NCBI GenBank assembly: GCA_015039315.1
Contig: WIDE01000013.1
Location: forward strand, 413,356 to 477,355
DNA length: 64,000 nucleotides
Source: Clavulina sp. PMI_390
Lineage: Eukaryota; Basidiomycota; Agaricomycetes; Cantharellales; Hydnaceae
Direction of reading: 5' to 3'
The position numbers and the translations under genes are program-made. The notes under the pieces were generated by a model. It was not told the origin of the DNA, searched no databases, and was given only the letters and a program-made list of their open reading frames with translations. Shown here piece by piece: positions 13,386 through 28,774 of this stretch. Each line of letters starts with the position of its first letter. Position 1 is the stretch's first letter.

Positions 13386-14012
13386 CTAGACTTCCTCCAG
13401 GAACCCTTGAACGATGAGATGCTCAACGTCCGCACGGCGTACCATGAATCGACGCCCTTTCTTGAAGTCTATGCTTCCCTGCTCTGTGTGAATAGTACCA
13501 CAGTCTCGAATGACTTGGACCTCCACGTTGAGATCTTTTGGCGGAGACTTGAGACTGGCCGCGACATCAAGAACGTCGAGCACGTCGGAGCGGTACTCCA
13601 TAATTAACGAATTATACCCGCGCAGAAAGTCAACCTCTTGGGGAGACATATTTTGGCGCATGTTCGCGTCGTTGAGCACAAAAGGAAGGGCTCCACCGGA
13701 TGCCCAATATGTTGATTTGAGCCGATCAGCGCGATCGTTGAGATATGCGAGCAGACACCGTTTGTCATGTTGAGCGGCGGTATGATATATGCGCAACTCA
13801 GTCAGGAGTGGCGCAGGAGGCTCATCATCTTCGTTATTGGCTGCTTGAACAGCTGCCTCGATCTCAGTACCCAACGAGTCCATGTCGTTCTCGAGGGAGC
13901 GCATTTCTCGGACGATGTTGCGGACCATTTCGTCGTTGTATTTAAGCAGAGCATTCATCCCTTTAGATCGGCGTGCATCGGAGATCAAGGCAGCAGCGGC
14001 ATCACCGAACAT
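13386..14012 (-). CDS. PSF1: GINS complex subunit Psf1
   Basis: Single-exon gene of 208 residues, close to the usual size of Psf1 (about 200). Psf1 is one of four GINS subunits that, with Mcm2-7 and Cdc45, make the replicative CMG helicase in the nucleus. The start MFGDAAAALI is the conserved N-terminus; upstream in-frame methionines add unrelated sequence and are rejected. The helical A domain includes NEIVR-like NDEMVRNIVREM and the RCLLAYLNDR block; the small C-terminal B domain ends with the diagnostic RRADVEHLIVQGFLEEV. Head to head with the Apc11 gene, 125 bp between start codons. Confidence 0.93.
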   Translation of the reverse strand: MFGDAAAALISDARRSKGMNALLKYNDEMVRNIVREMRSLENDMDSLGTEIEAAVQAANNEDDEPPAPLLTELRIYHTAAQHDKRCLLAYLNDRADRLKSTYWASGGALPFVLNDANMRQNMSPQEVDFLRGYNSLIMEYRSDVLDVLDVAASLKSPPKDLNVEVQVIRDCGTIHTEQGSIDFKKGRRFMVRRADVEHLIVQGFLEEV

Positions 14013-14137
14013 TTTGGGTATGGATTCGGGTGTCTCAGTGGGTCGAGGAAGAGTGAAGAGCGCGTATGGACGCGATGTTTGTGTTTGTGTACGTGTCTCT
14101 TCCCTCAACCAAATAGGGTGGCCTCGCCTCCTCAATC
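14013..14137. promoter_or_regulatory. Short bidirectional promoter between PSF1 and APC11
   Basis: Only 125 bp separate the two divergent start codons, so both promoters and 5' UTRs must share this stretch. A GGACGCGAT sequence at 14068-14076 contains ACGCGA, close to the ACGCGT box bound by MBF-type G1/S factors; with one imperfect copy this is only suggestive. Confidence 0.5.
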
Positions 14138-14591
14138 ATGAAGGTTACCGTCAATCGCTGGAATGCCGTTGCACACTGGCGTTGGGATGTCGGACAGGAA
14201 AATGAAGCTGAGATCGACGAGGATTCCGAAGAAGACTTGTGTGGTATCTGTCGAGTTGCGTATGATGGGTGTTGCCCTACATGTAAAGTGCCTGGTGATG
14301 ACTGTCCCCTGAGTAAGTCACTATTTTCCTTCTGTTTCCTCGTCCCAGCTATATCCCTAGCTCATCTGATGCCATCTCTAGTATGGGGGAAATGCAGCCA
14401 TGTTTTCCACATGCATTGCTTGCTCAAGTGGATCAACACTCCATCCTCCAAACAACAGTGTCCTATGGACCGTCAGCCATGGGGTACGTCAGAGCTACCT
14501 CGATAACATTCTTTAACTATCACTAACTGGATATCTTGTCCCTGTAGAGACTGCTGAGGGCAAGGTCAACCGCACCGCTCCTCAGAGCTGA
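14138..14591 (+). CDS. APC11: Anaphase-promoting complex RING subunit Apc11
   Basis: Three exons: 14138-14312, 14382-14483, 14548-14591. Apc11 is the RING-H2 subunit of the APC/C ubiquitin ligase and recruits the E2 that marks cyclins and securin for destruction. The protein starts MKVTVNRWNAVAHWRWDV and has the full zinc-ligand series: LCGICRVAYDGCCPTCKVPGDDCPL, then IWGKCSHVFHMHCLLKWI and QQCPMDRQPW. Its size (about 106 residues) is slightly above the family norm because of an acidic insertion (EAEIDEDSEED) before the RING. Both introns are GT-AG and preserve the conserved frame. Confidence 0.95.
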
Positions 14592-14957
14592 ATATTGTAC
14601 AAGGAACCCCCGCTCCCACTCCTGACCAACTCATATCACTTTGAATAACCCCCATCATCCAACTATACCCCAAATCCCATTGTATCTTAGCGCGCTCACC
14701 AAAAATGCTAATCAAGCACTGCGTTTGTACTTGCCAGAAAGATATATATTGATAGGGAGGAATGCTAACTATTACCTAGGATACTAGGACTGCAATGCGA
14801 GAAAATAATACACCAAACAAACAGTTCTGAGAAACATGCTCGTACTAGCATCAGATGTTATTATATTACAAGAACTAGGCCGCCTTTCGGCCAATCTAGC
14901 ATGGATCGAACGCTAACTTTGACGAGAAGCATGGTAATGATTATTCTTCTTCAGGTT
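14592..14957. other. Convergent 3' intergenic region
   Basis: Lies between the ends of APC11 (plus) and the ubiquitin protease (minus). AT-rich, no coding frame; holds the two 3' UTRs. Confidence 0.5.
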
Positions 14958-20012
<5,055 letters not shown>

Positions 20013-20351
20013 GAGTGAGAGACGAACGGGGGTTGTGTGTGTGCAGGCCGAGACTCGCGCGAGGCCGTCGACGGGAAACGCGATGGCGGTGCCGTCGAGG
20101 GAGGTCTTATTGTAAAGTGTCAACGCGTGAACCCAACAACCCTGAGCGACAGTCTGCTGCTCCAAACGGCTCGATTTCCACTCCAACGACGCCCTTTTTC
20201 TCTTTTGTTCTTTCTTTCTTTCGCATCGAATCACTACAAGCAGCATACTACTGCCAAGTATAGACCACGAAATTGACAATCTTGGAGTTTCGCCAGTTGC
20301 TCAGAGTCAGACGACGACATCAACACACGCACCATACATCCCGCTGCTACG
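20013..20351. promoter_or_regulatory. Divergent promoter region, USP gene and CCZ1
   Basis: 339 bp between divergent starts. Contains pyrimidine-rich runs (about 20186-20224) next to the CCZ1 side, typical of basidiomycete 5' regions. No defined binding site seen. Confidence 0.4.
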
Positions 20352-23300
20352 ATGGCCGATGTGGCCCAGTCAGCCCAGCTGCTCTATCTCGTCATCATTA
20401 ACCCCACACTGAAGCCCCCTGCGCCCACTGACGACGACGATGACTACGAGCAGGCGTCCATCCTCTTCTACACCTCTCACTCTCGCGCCGTCTCCCGCGA
20501 CACCATGCTTCGGCAGGTTGGGCTTGCAAAGGCTCTCATCAACTTTTCAGAGTGTGTACAAGCACCTCTTCTTATCTTGTCTTGACCTCCAAGGGTTGAC
20601 GCTCTTCCTCCACTAGATTGTTCACACCTGAAGCTGGGTGCGATAATGTTCACTCGCAGAAGAAACGCATGATCATGCTCTCTCCGGAACAAAACTTTTG
20701 GATCCATATCGTCAGTTATCATTTCAATTGTGCAAGAATCTAAGCGTCTTGACACTGATCGACGCATACATCAACAACTCCTAGTGCGTGCAAGTGCCAA
20801 CAGAAACTCGACCTCCTCCAGCATCACAGAAGACTTCCAAGAGCAAGTCTAATGCATCTTCGAAAGGCAAGGGCAAAGAGACGCCCCCTCCCCCCACTGT
20901 TGAGTATGTGGACAGCGGTCTGCATGATTCTGTCTTGCGGGCCGATCTACAGGCAGCATATGAAGGTTTCAGAGTCAGTTTCAAAGTTTCTTCCACCTAT
21001 TCGCCACCTGTGCACTCCTTTGACTGATCCTTCCCCTCCCCTCATAGCTTGTTCATGGAACTTTCCAAGAAATCCTAGACGCCAAAGGCATCGCCACTCT
21101 CGAAGGTCTCCTTGAACAATATTTCAACGTCTGGGCTTGGAAATGGGACGTTAATGTGCCATTAGACCTCCCAATTCATCTAGGGACACCCCTACACCCA
21201 AAGCATTCCAGGTTGCAATATATTATGGAGGAGTTGTGCGCTGGCATGCCTTCCTCGTCCTCAAGCTTCGTTCTCTACCATAACCCTCCGTCACTCATCG
21301 CACCGCCATACACTCGACTATCCTTTACGACAATAGAGGGCGAAACTTCTCTAGCAGATGCGCACAATGACCAAGTGGAAGAAAAAGAAGAAAAGAACGC
21401 GGAGGAGCGCGACGTTCGCGCACTCATCACCTACATGCTCACACTCACGCAACCTAAACTCTTGCCCACTACCTCCTCGTCATTAGGGAGCAACAACATA
21501 GACGCTTTGTCTAATACTCAGCCCGCCGGCAATGGTTCCCTTCATTCTAGGATCGCGTCTCTATCTGACTCGACCTCGACAATCATTCCTCCTGCACCAT
21601 CTACTCTCTCCTCTGCTACGATACGACCACACCCGCCATCTCAACAAGCATCTTCCAGCACAGCAGCCTCAATAGTCAATGGGCTGCTACCCACCTCAAT
21701 TTCAGGCACACCTACTCCCTCTCCCTCTCCTTCCTCTACATCTATATCCCCCTCTTTGCCCGCCAATCCTCTATCGACAGCTCTTGCGATTCCAGGTGCA
21801 CGGCCGCTCTCTCAACTGGGGTCTACGATGGCTGCGCCGTTCACGCATGCGGGGTCGTACATCGTCCATAATGCGAATCCACGAAAATGGTGGCCTGACT
21901 ACCTCACCATCCCCACAGGGAGTACCAAAGGGGGCTCAGCGGGCGTAGCTGAGAAAGACAAAGAGAAGGAAGAGCAAGAGCAGGGTACCACGACAACAGC
22001 TGCTTCAACGGATGTGCCGAGCTCAGCTCCTGCTGATGGTGCTATTGGAGATCAGGAACCCTCTGCAGCACCGACGACAACGGATTCTACGGAAGAAATA
22101 GGCAAAGACACGGAGACCAAGACAGACACCGACAGCGATGAAGGGGACGACGACGAGGAATCCGAAGCCGAGAGTGGTGAGGGTGACGTTGCTGTCGCTG
22201 ATGCCAGCCCCAATGCAGCAGCAAACGATGAGGATACTTCAGCAGCAATTCCAGACCCAGCTTCTCGCTGGGATAGCCCCAGAGTCGTAGTCGAGCAAGA
22301 TGACGAGTCGGCAGCAGCAGAGGCGTCATTCTCATCCACAGCAGCAGTGGGCGAGACGGAAGCTGATCCTGGAGCGTTGACAGCCCCATCGACCCCGTCG
22401 CGCGAACCATCGATTATAGACCAGGATGCACTCGAAGATGCCATGCTCGATAGCGCTCCGCCACGCAATTCGGAGGGAAGCGATACGGTCGCGCCGTACC
22501 CTCCACTTCCGCTCTCCCCTGTCACTATGCCCTTCTCGCGCTTGACGGTGCGGATGCGAAAGCGAAGGGCGGCTGCGGACAGTGAAGAGAACGAAGGCGG
22601 GGATGGAGACGAGGGTGAGGAAATCGGGGGGAGGGGCGGAGATGCTGAGAACGAGACAGAGCAGCGAGATGTGCTCTATCTCACTGTGGGTTACCTATTT
22701 TGTTCTTCCGCGAGGTTATACCGAATAAGCTAATTGATCTTTGCGGGTGTAATTTAGGACCATGGTTTGACCTTCGTTCTGCTTACTCCGCCGCAATCGC
22801 TCGGCGAAGCAGAGGTTGACGGTGAAGCAGAGTATGAGCACCTTGAGGAATTTGTCGATGAGCATCTGCGCTCGCTTCGGAGAGTGCTGAGTAGCGATCC
22901 TTCCATGTACGCAACGCTCCCGTATTTCCAGTTCAAGGTAGTCGACGAGAAAAAAAAAGGCTAATAATTTCCTCCCAGGGCGGAACTCTTGCTACCCGTT
23001 TCGTCGTCAGTGCCATCGCGCGCAGTAATACTTGATGAGACGTCCAAGACGACGAGCACGGTACCTTTATCCAGCACGAGCAAACCATACACGGGCGCTC
23101 CTCACCTCTTTGCTGCATATAATTCATTCCAAAGGTGGGGAGGAGAGGGCCATCTCCGCATTCATCATATCCATGACGGCGAAAAGCTAACATTCTCCTC
23201 AACGCCTCATTTTCTAGGAATCCGTGGATCAACGAAATCATCGCTCGCTCCACGTCGAACCAGTGGTTCGCCTCGCGACGCGTTGTCGCCAATACTCACC

Positions 23301-23509
23301 ACGCACCATCAGCATCGCACTCGAATGTGTCTAGTCGGGTACAATCTCCCGCTCCATGGATGGCGCCACCTTCGGTTCAGCCACCACGAACGGGGACAGG
23401 GACGGAAAGGTTGACAGTGCTGTTGGAGGGTGGTAACACACAGGCGTCACTCGTTGATGTCGATTCCGAGCTGAGTTCGCTGATTCGCCAGCGCGTCCAG
23501 GCACGATAA
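20352..23509 (+). CDS. CCZ1: Vacuolar fusion protein CCZ1 homologue
   Basis: Ccz1 pairs with Mon1 as the exchange factor that activates Rab7/Ypt7 on late endosomes, vacuoles and autophagosomes. The N-terminal longin-type domain is clear after splicing: LLYLVIINPTL, ASILFYTSHSRAVSRDTMLRQVGLAKALINFSE, then HSQKKRMIMLSPEQNFWIHICVQVP, which follows the animal and yeast Ccz1 order (yxNPxxx...ILFYhP...rnVGL.EAi..F...H.Qk.R..f..pE.nFWm...v). A second conserved block (LVHGTFQEILDAKGIATLEGLLEQYF) precedes a very long low-complexity insert (about 21.4-22.65 kb) rich in Ser/Thr/Pro and then Glu/Asp. The C-terminal part (DHGLTFVLLTPP, NPWINEIIARSTSNQW) is conserved-looking and ends at TAA 23507-23509. 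Confidence 0.85.
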
Positions 23510-24969
23510 GATGCATGTATGCATGACGCTCGGTCGATGGAGTGCGAAAGGGGGATTTCAACCCGCAGGCCTTTGGTAGCGGAAGGATAGATAACCCGTT
23601 CTCTGGGCGCCAAGTTTCGTTTGAATCACTATCCTATACAACTGCAACGCACGATGGTCAATTTTCTTTTCGGACGTTTCGATGCGTTTCCTCGCCACCC
23701 TATGACTAAACTGATTATGACACTGATGATCAGCGCATGGATTGCATTGGAGTGGTTCCTTGTGGGCTGGTGCGGGACAATATTTCATTCTGTCAAAGAA
23801 GGAGCGGTGCGCACGTCCATGCACGCTGGAAAGGCGTGTTGTTGGCGTGTTCCTCTGTATTGACTCTCCGTCCGACCGCGCGTCCTCGGGTCGGTAGATC
23901 CCCCGCTTGCCTGCATGTAGTATTACCAACAGTTTTTTTTCTTCTCTATGGTGCTATGGAGATGCACCCGGTCAGAACTTTATCAGTATGCAGTGTGTGT
24001 GTATATGCACATCGATATCCGCCCTGATCGAGGGGAGCCCAGACGAGCGATCGCCCAGCATCATTCACACGCACGTTGCAGTTCCTCCGAGTCAGGGACC
24101 CAGCCAACTCAACTCGATTGTGAGCGAGCAGCATGTGGATTCTCGGACTCTCCTGCCTTCCCGAGGGGCAGATGCAGAGGGGGCCGAAAAACGCCTGGGC
24201 CTGGCTGAATGAGGACGACTGAATTAGAAGCGAGTGTAAATCCCGACAATAGTGCACGCTGATTGTGGCTGTGTCTGTCGGGCCTCGTGTTTTGACGAGT
24301 TTGTGTGAAGCGCGTTTGGAGGCTCCGGGCCTTGGTCAAGTTGTTCGGAAACATGCAGAGAAACGAATGACGACAAAAGAAAAGCTATTGCTGCGTAAAA
24401 TCAACCTCACCGCCTTTATCTACCTGCCAGCTATTGCGTCACCCGCAAATCTCCGGTCGCCGCGTTTCATCGCCCACTTTATACGAGGCTCGGTGACAAA
24501 GTGTCAAAACGCGGCTGCAACATGCTTCATCCTCATTGCAACTTATGATGTAACCGCTCAAACACCTTCAGGCAACCCTCGAAGTGTGTGAATATTGCTC
24601 CATAGCGATCACCAATGCGCCGGATTATTGGCATCTCAATCGGGTTCCCCGAATAAAGTCCCCCCCACAGGTCGACAGGTAACTTTTTTTTCCTTTCTCG
24701 CGCTGTTTTTAGTTTCACCTTCTGCTCTTAGCCACGACCCCCCACCACTGTTACGACCCCTTCACGACCTTGCTCCCCTCTCCCCTCTGCCTCTTCTTCC
24801 CCCCTCTTGACGAACAGCCTCGACTCCCGCCACCTCACTCCTGCACTGATAACGGGATCAGTAATTTCTAGAAGGAGTGGCTGCGAGCATTAAGCGACAT
24901 ACCCCCTTAGCAGTACAACAAGCCCCTCAGCGTCTCGTCTCGTCTCTGCTCTCTTCGTCTCTTGGAAAA
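23510..24969. other. Long intergenic region with pyrimidine-rich promoter tract
   Basis: About 1.46 kb with no supported gene. The last 300 bp before the next start (about 24660-24870) is strongly C/T-rich on the plus strand, with repeated CCCCT and TTTTCC runs, as often found just upstream of transcription starts of well-expressed fungal genes. Confidence 0.5.
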
Positions 24970-26177
24970 ATGTCGGTTGTCAACGTCGTGAACGGGACGT
25001 ACATCGTCCCCTATGGTCTCCCCCCAGTATTCCAGCCTGACCAGCTGGACAAGCTGGGCTTTACGGGCGCGATCACCCTCTCGTGGCCCACTATCGTAGG
25101 CGGCTTCGCCCTCATGTTTGGAGCGAGAAATTGGCGTCAGGTAATGTGCCACCCAACTATCACATGTTGAGAGCCGCACGACTGATGTCGGGCCCTTCTT
25201 TCTTGCAACACGTGCGGTGGCGCACATACGATCGCAACAGTACTCGTACACCCCATTAGCGATCGCGTGGATGTGGTCCGTCTCCCTCGTTGCCTTTGGA
25301 ATATTCAAAGTATTTGGGATATTTGACCACAGGATCGTGTTTGTCGCTGTACGTGCAGTGTACCAATAACCTCCGCCCGATAAATGGAGCCATTCTTCCG
25401 GCCATCTCACTGACCGTGCCCGGTTCTTCCCCATTTATAGATTCTCCACATCCAAACGGAGTGGCTGATTATCACCTACCTATTGGGGTATTCTTTCCTT
25501 CAAGGCTACATCAATGCTACGGTTGCAGGATTCATTCTCTATCTTGGAGAAGTCGCTCTACCGGGTATCAGGCTAACATTCCTCGTCTCCAGTATCCTTG
25601 GCGGGTAAGTTTGTTGCTTCTTCGCTTGATATATGTGCTCAAACTGACCCCATGCGTGCGACGATCCCCGAACAGGTTCGGTGATGTCTTCATCCCAGTC
25701 CTGCTATGGCACGGAGGCAAGAAGATGTTGGCTGTGGGTGCCGCTGCACACTTCCTGAATGCCCTAGTGACGTTCATCGTACGTCGAACGTGCTTTCATC
25801 TCACACAACCAATAAGCTGACCTAAATCGTCACAGGAATTTGTGTACTACCTACCCCTTGAGCTCTACCTCTCCTTGCAGTTGATCTTCGGCACTGCCCA
25901 CGCACTCTTCACTGTCGCGGGCATCATGTCTCTCCAGGCGGGCTCGGCCTCTATCCGGCTCGCTCCCGACTCGGAGTATGGACAGATTGGAGATGGGCCT
26001 GGTGCTAGCGGCACAAATGGTAGCCGCCACAAGCGCACTTCTAGCTGGGACGGGCTGTTCAAACCCTTGATCCCCGTTCCCGACATGAAGGAGGTCGTCA
26101 AACTGGCGCTGATTGCTGGTGGATTGAGTCTGGCGGCAAGCGTGCCGCTCAACTTCATCAATTTTAAGAAGCTCTAA
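24970..26177 (+). CDS. Uncharacterised multi-pass membrane protein
   Basis: About 300 residues from several exons, beginning MSVVNVVNGTYIVPYG at 24970. I see about seven hydrophobic helices: AITLSWPTIVGGFALMFGA, LAIAWMWSVSLVAFGIF, WLIITYLLGYSFLQGYI, ATVAGFILYLGEVALPGI, a block around GGFGDVFIPVLLW, MLAVGAAAHFLNALVTF and ELYLSLQLIFGTAHALFTVAGI. A hydrophilic loop with TSSWDGLFKPLIPVPDMKEV precedes a last helix (LALIAGGLSLAASVPLNF). No signal peptide. The family is not recognised; no catalytic or transport motif seen. Intron joins were chosen to keep the helices continuous, e.g. NWRQ joined to YSYTPLAIAW. A transporter or organisational membrane role cannot be told apart. Confidence 0.7.
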
Positions 26178-26755
26178 ACCAGCTTGTCGCCTTTCCAGCG
26201 TGATCTCTTGTCTTTCTCTCGTCTCTGCCCTAGTGTCATGATTTTTCTGTGCCTCAGTGCTCAATACCTGCTCTCCAGATTGTTGATGTCGCTAATAGTC
26301 AGCGTACGGAGCGGTTGATCCTCTCCCATTCCGCTTGACGGACTTTCATGCTCTACCTTGATTCTTTTTCTGTCCGCGCGATCTATTCATCCTCTTGTTG
26401 ATTTCCTCACATCATTTCACATCCCCATCCATATCCATGTACACATTCACATTTCCCACTCCCCACACACATCCCACATCCCACTCTAGCTCACATCCCA
26501 TTCATCACCTTGATTGTAGTCTTGACGGCTTCCATTTCACGAATCGACACGATTTTTGTAGCTAATGCCTGGAGTCGGACACTAACTTCGCACTAATAGG
26601 ATGATAATGGCAGCCAGCTTTGGGCGTCTGCCGTCGCTACCGGTTGCTTCATCAACGGACCCAAACCTGACTCGAGGTAATAAATTTCTGCCAGCAAATA
26701 TAAAGCTCTCTCGTGTATCGTCTTGTATTTTTGTCTCTTATATTCCAGCTCGTCA
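26178..26755. other. Intergenic, contains F-box 1 promoter
   Basis: No gene. An early part is rich in CACATCC-type short repeats (about 26400-26500). The segment about 26600-26680 resembles the region upstream of the second F-box paralogue. Confidence 0.5.
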
Positions 26756-28412
26756 ATGGCGACACTCTCGGATGTGCGAAATCTTTTGAATCTGCTGGCT
26801 GAACTTGACAGACCAGATGAGCCCGATGAAGCACTCTTGACGACCCTTTCTATTGACAATAGGTGCTGTCTCAACGCTGTTAATAGGGTGCCTTTAGACT
26901 GATTTCGCGGCCCCTAGTCCCGATCCACATTTGGCCTCATTAGCATCGTTCGTCGATGAAGAGTTGCTGAGTCGCGTTGGGGCTACTGTAGCGGTCTTGA
27001 AGGAGCGTTCTCAAGATCACTTAATCACCCTTCGCGAGCAGAACAGTCATGCCCTCATCTTTCAGCTCCCTGAGGAGATTCTATCCGAGATATCCCTTCT
27101 TGCCATGCTTCCTCTCGATATCATGATATGGAAGCATCCAGTGCTATCCATATGCTCTCGATGGCGTTCTTGCGTGGTCAACACCCCTCATATTTGGAGC
27201 TACATCTATATCAGTAGCGGCAATGAAGCAAGTGCCCGCACCGAGGGTTGGTTTCGTCGATCGGGTGGCTTACCCCTTACCCTTATTGTACGAGATATCA
27301 GGGCCTTCAATTTTCTGCAGGAATCGTGGCTCACCATGCAGCCTAGTCCAAGCCAGAGAATCCGTGATCTGTGCATAAGGAACATGTCATTCCTAGCACC
27401 ATGTCCTTTGCCTCTTGCCTTTGATGCAACAAACCTTGAGCGACTTGAAATAGAGTTCAGCATCTTCAGCCTAGAAAGGGGAAAAGGTCCAACCTTTCCG
27501 CTCAAGCTTTTCGACAAACATGCCCCCGTTCAACTGCAGAGCCTCCAACTGCGGAGTCATCGGCGTTGGCCACGTACGATCGACCCTACGGGATTAGACC
27601 CATCCCACCTGGTGTCCCTCGTGTTGGGCGACGAGATTCCCTATGATGATGTCCTTGTTATCCTGAAATACGCACCACATCTTGAACGCCTCAACTGGGA
27701 TCTGCCCGGGCGACAAAATCCGCAGTTGTCTCAAACCCCAGCAGCTGCAGGCAGGCCGCGCTGGCTCGCAATACCTGCCTTGCAGCGTATGTATCTCCGC
27801 ACAAATGGTGGACCTGACCCGTTGGAGTTCATGGACGCTCCCAGTTTGACGTGCCTATCCTATTTGGCCCACAGGCTCGATCGCATGATCCACTCCCTTA
27901 TTTCCTTCGCTTCGAGCGCTAGGGAATTAACCCATCTCAAAATATCGGATGGTCATCATCCTGTGACAGACACGGATGTGGCGACCATATTCCATGCGTT
28001 CCCCAAGCTCGAATATTTCGACCCTACGTGGCGTAACAGTAATGTGCGCGGGATACTTGCCCTGTGTGGCGAATTCCCTGAACCCGTGACACCTAATGCA
28101 CATTCATCGTCCTGGGCATGTCCCACTGTTCGTTCCTTGTATCTCCCCATCGACGATAGGCTGCGGCAAAAATCATTGACAAAAGACATATTGTCCGCGT
28201 GCCTGGGGAGACTGCTCGATGTACGAGGTCGAGGGAGCTCATCGTCCACGAGCAATGGCACACTCCTTGCACCAGACTCTTCAGCAGCTGCTGCAAGTCG
28301 CTTTTCAATCGTTGTGGATGCCGAAATCAGAACCATGGTGTCGATTCTAGGCGAAAAATGGGACCAGTATGGAGGAATATGTGTAGAAGAGCTAGAATTT
28401 CCTGAAACATAG
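26756..28412 (+). CDS. F-box protein, tandem copy 1
   Basis: Two exons: 26756-26862 (MATLSDVRNLLNLLAELDRPDEPDE) and 26918-28412. A short coiled segment (VATVLKERSQDHLITLREQN-like, about residues 55-80) leads into an F-box-like domain, FQLPEEILSEISLLAMLPLD then SRWRSCVVNTPHIWSYI, followed by about 350 residues of leucine-rich irregular repeats (e.g. LQSLQLRSH, HLERLNWDL, LTHLKIS, KLEYFDP). F-box proteins dock substrates to SCF ubiquitin ligases through Skp1. This layout belongs to the large expanded F-box families of Agaricomycetes; the substrate is unknown. Its paralogue lies directly downstream. Confidence 0.85.
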
Positions 28413-28774
28413 TCTGTTATAATAAATCTGTTTCATTGCCAGACACTCAGGCACACTAGGTTACTCAGCGCATTTGCATGTGAGGCGATGCCTGGCTGAA
28501 GCAAATTGGACGGACAGCGATACTACAAGTTCACACGATGGTCGCAATAGCACCACGGATGGTACGCTAGCTCATAATAATTTCGGCCTCATGGTCACGG
28601 TAGCATTCAAAGCTGGGAGAACCCGGCCTATGGGGCGCTTGCCGCCGCTGCCGAATCTTGCAGTCAAGTAAACCCACCACCTTCAACTATTTTTGAAAAT
28701 TGCACTTTGTGAGCACACGAAAGCTTTTGACATACGTTCCTCTATTTACATGTGGCATCTCAGAGGGCTCCTTG
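28413..28774. other. Intergenic between F-box paralogues, duplicated promoter segment
   Basis: The stretch 28612-28665 (GCTGGGAGAACC...GGGGCGCTTGCCGCCGCTGCCG) resembles 26617-26655 upstream of the first paralogue, at a comparable distance from the start codon, showing that the tandem duplication included upstream sequence. Confidence 0.45.

Noticed and set aside
14012..14135. Upstream in-frame start for PSF1 at 14135
   Set aside because: Would overlap the APC11 5' region and adds 41 non-conserved residues before the standard MFGDAA start.
22052..22525. Open frame on the minus strand inside CCZ1
   Set aside because: Ser/Ala-rich mirror of the acidic insert of CCZ1; no independent support.
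24265..24591. 108-codon plus-strand frame upstream of the membrane protein
   Set aside because: Composition is not protein-like and no splice partner is seen; treated as intergenic.
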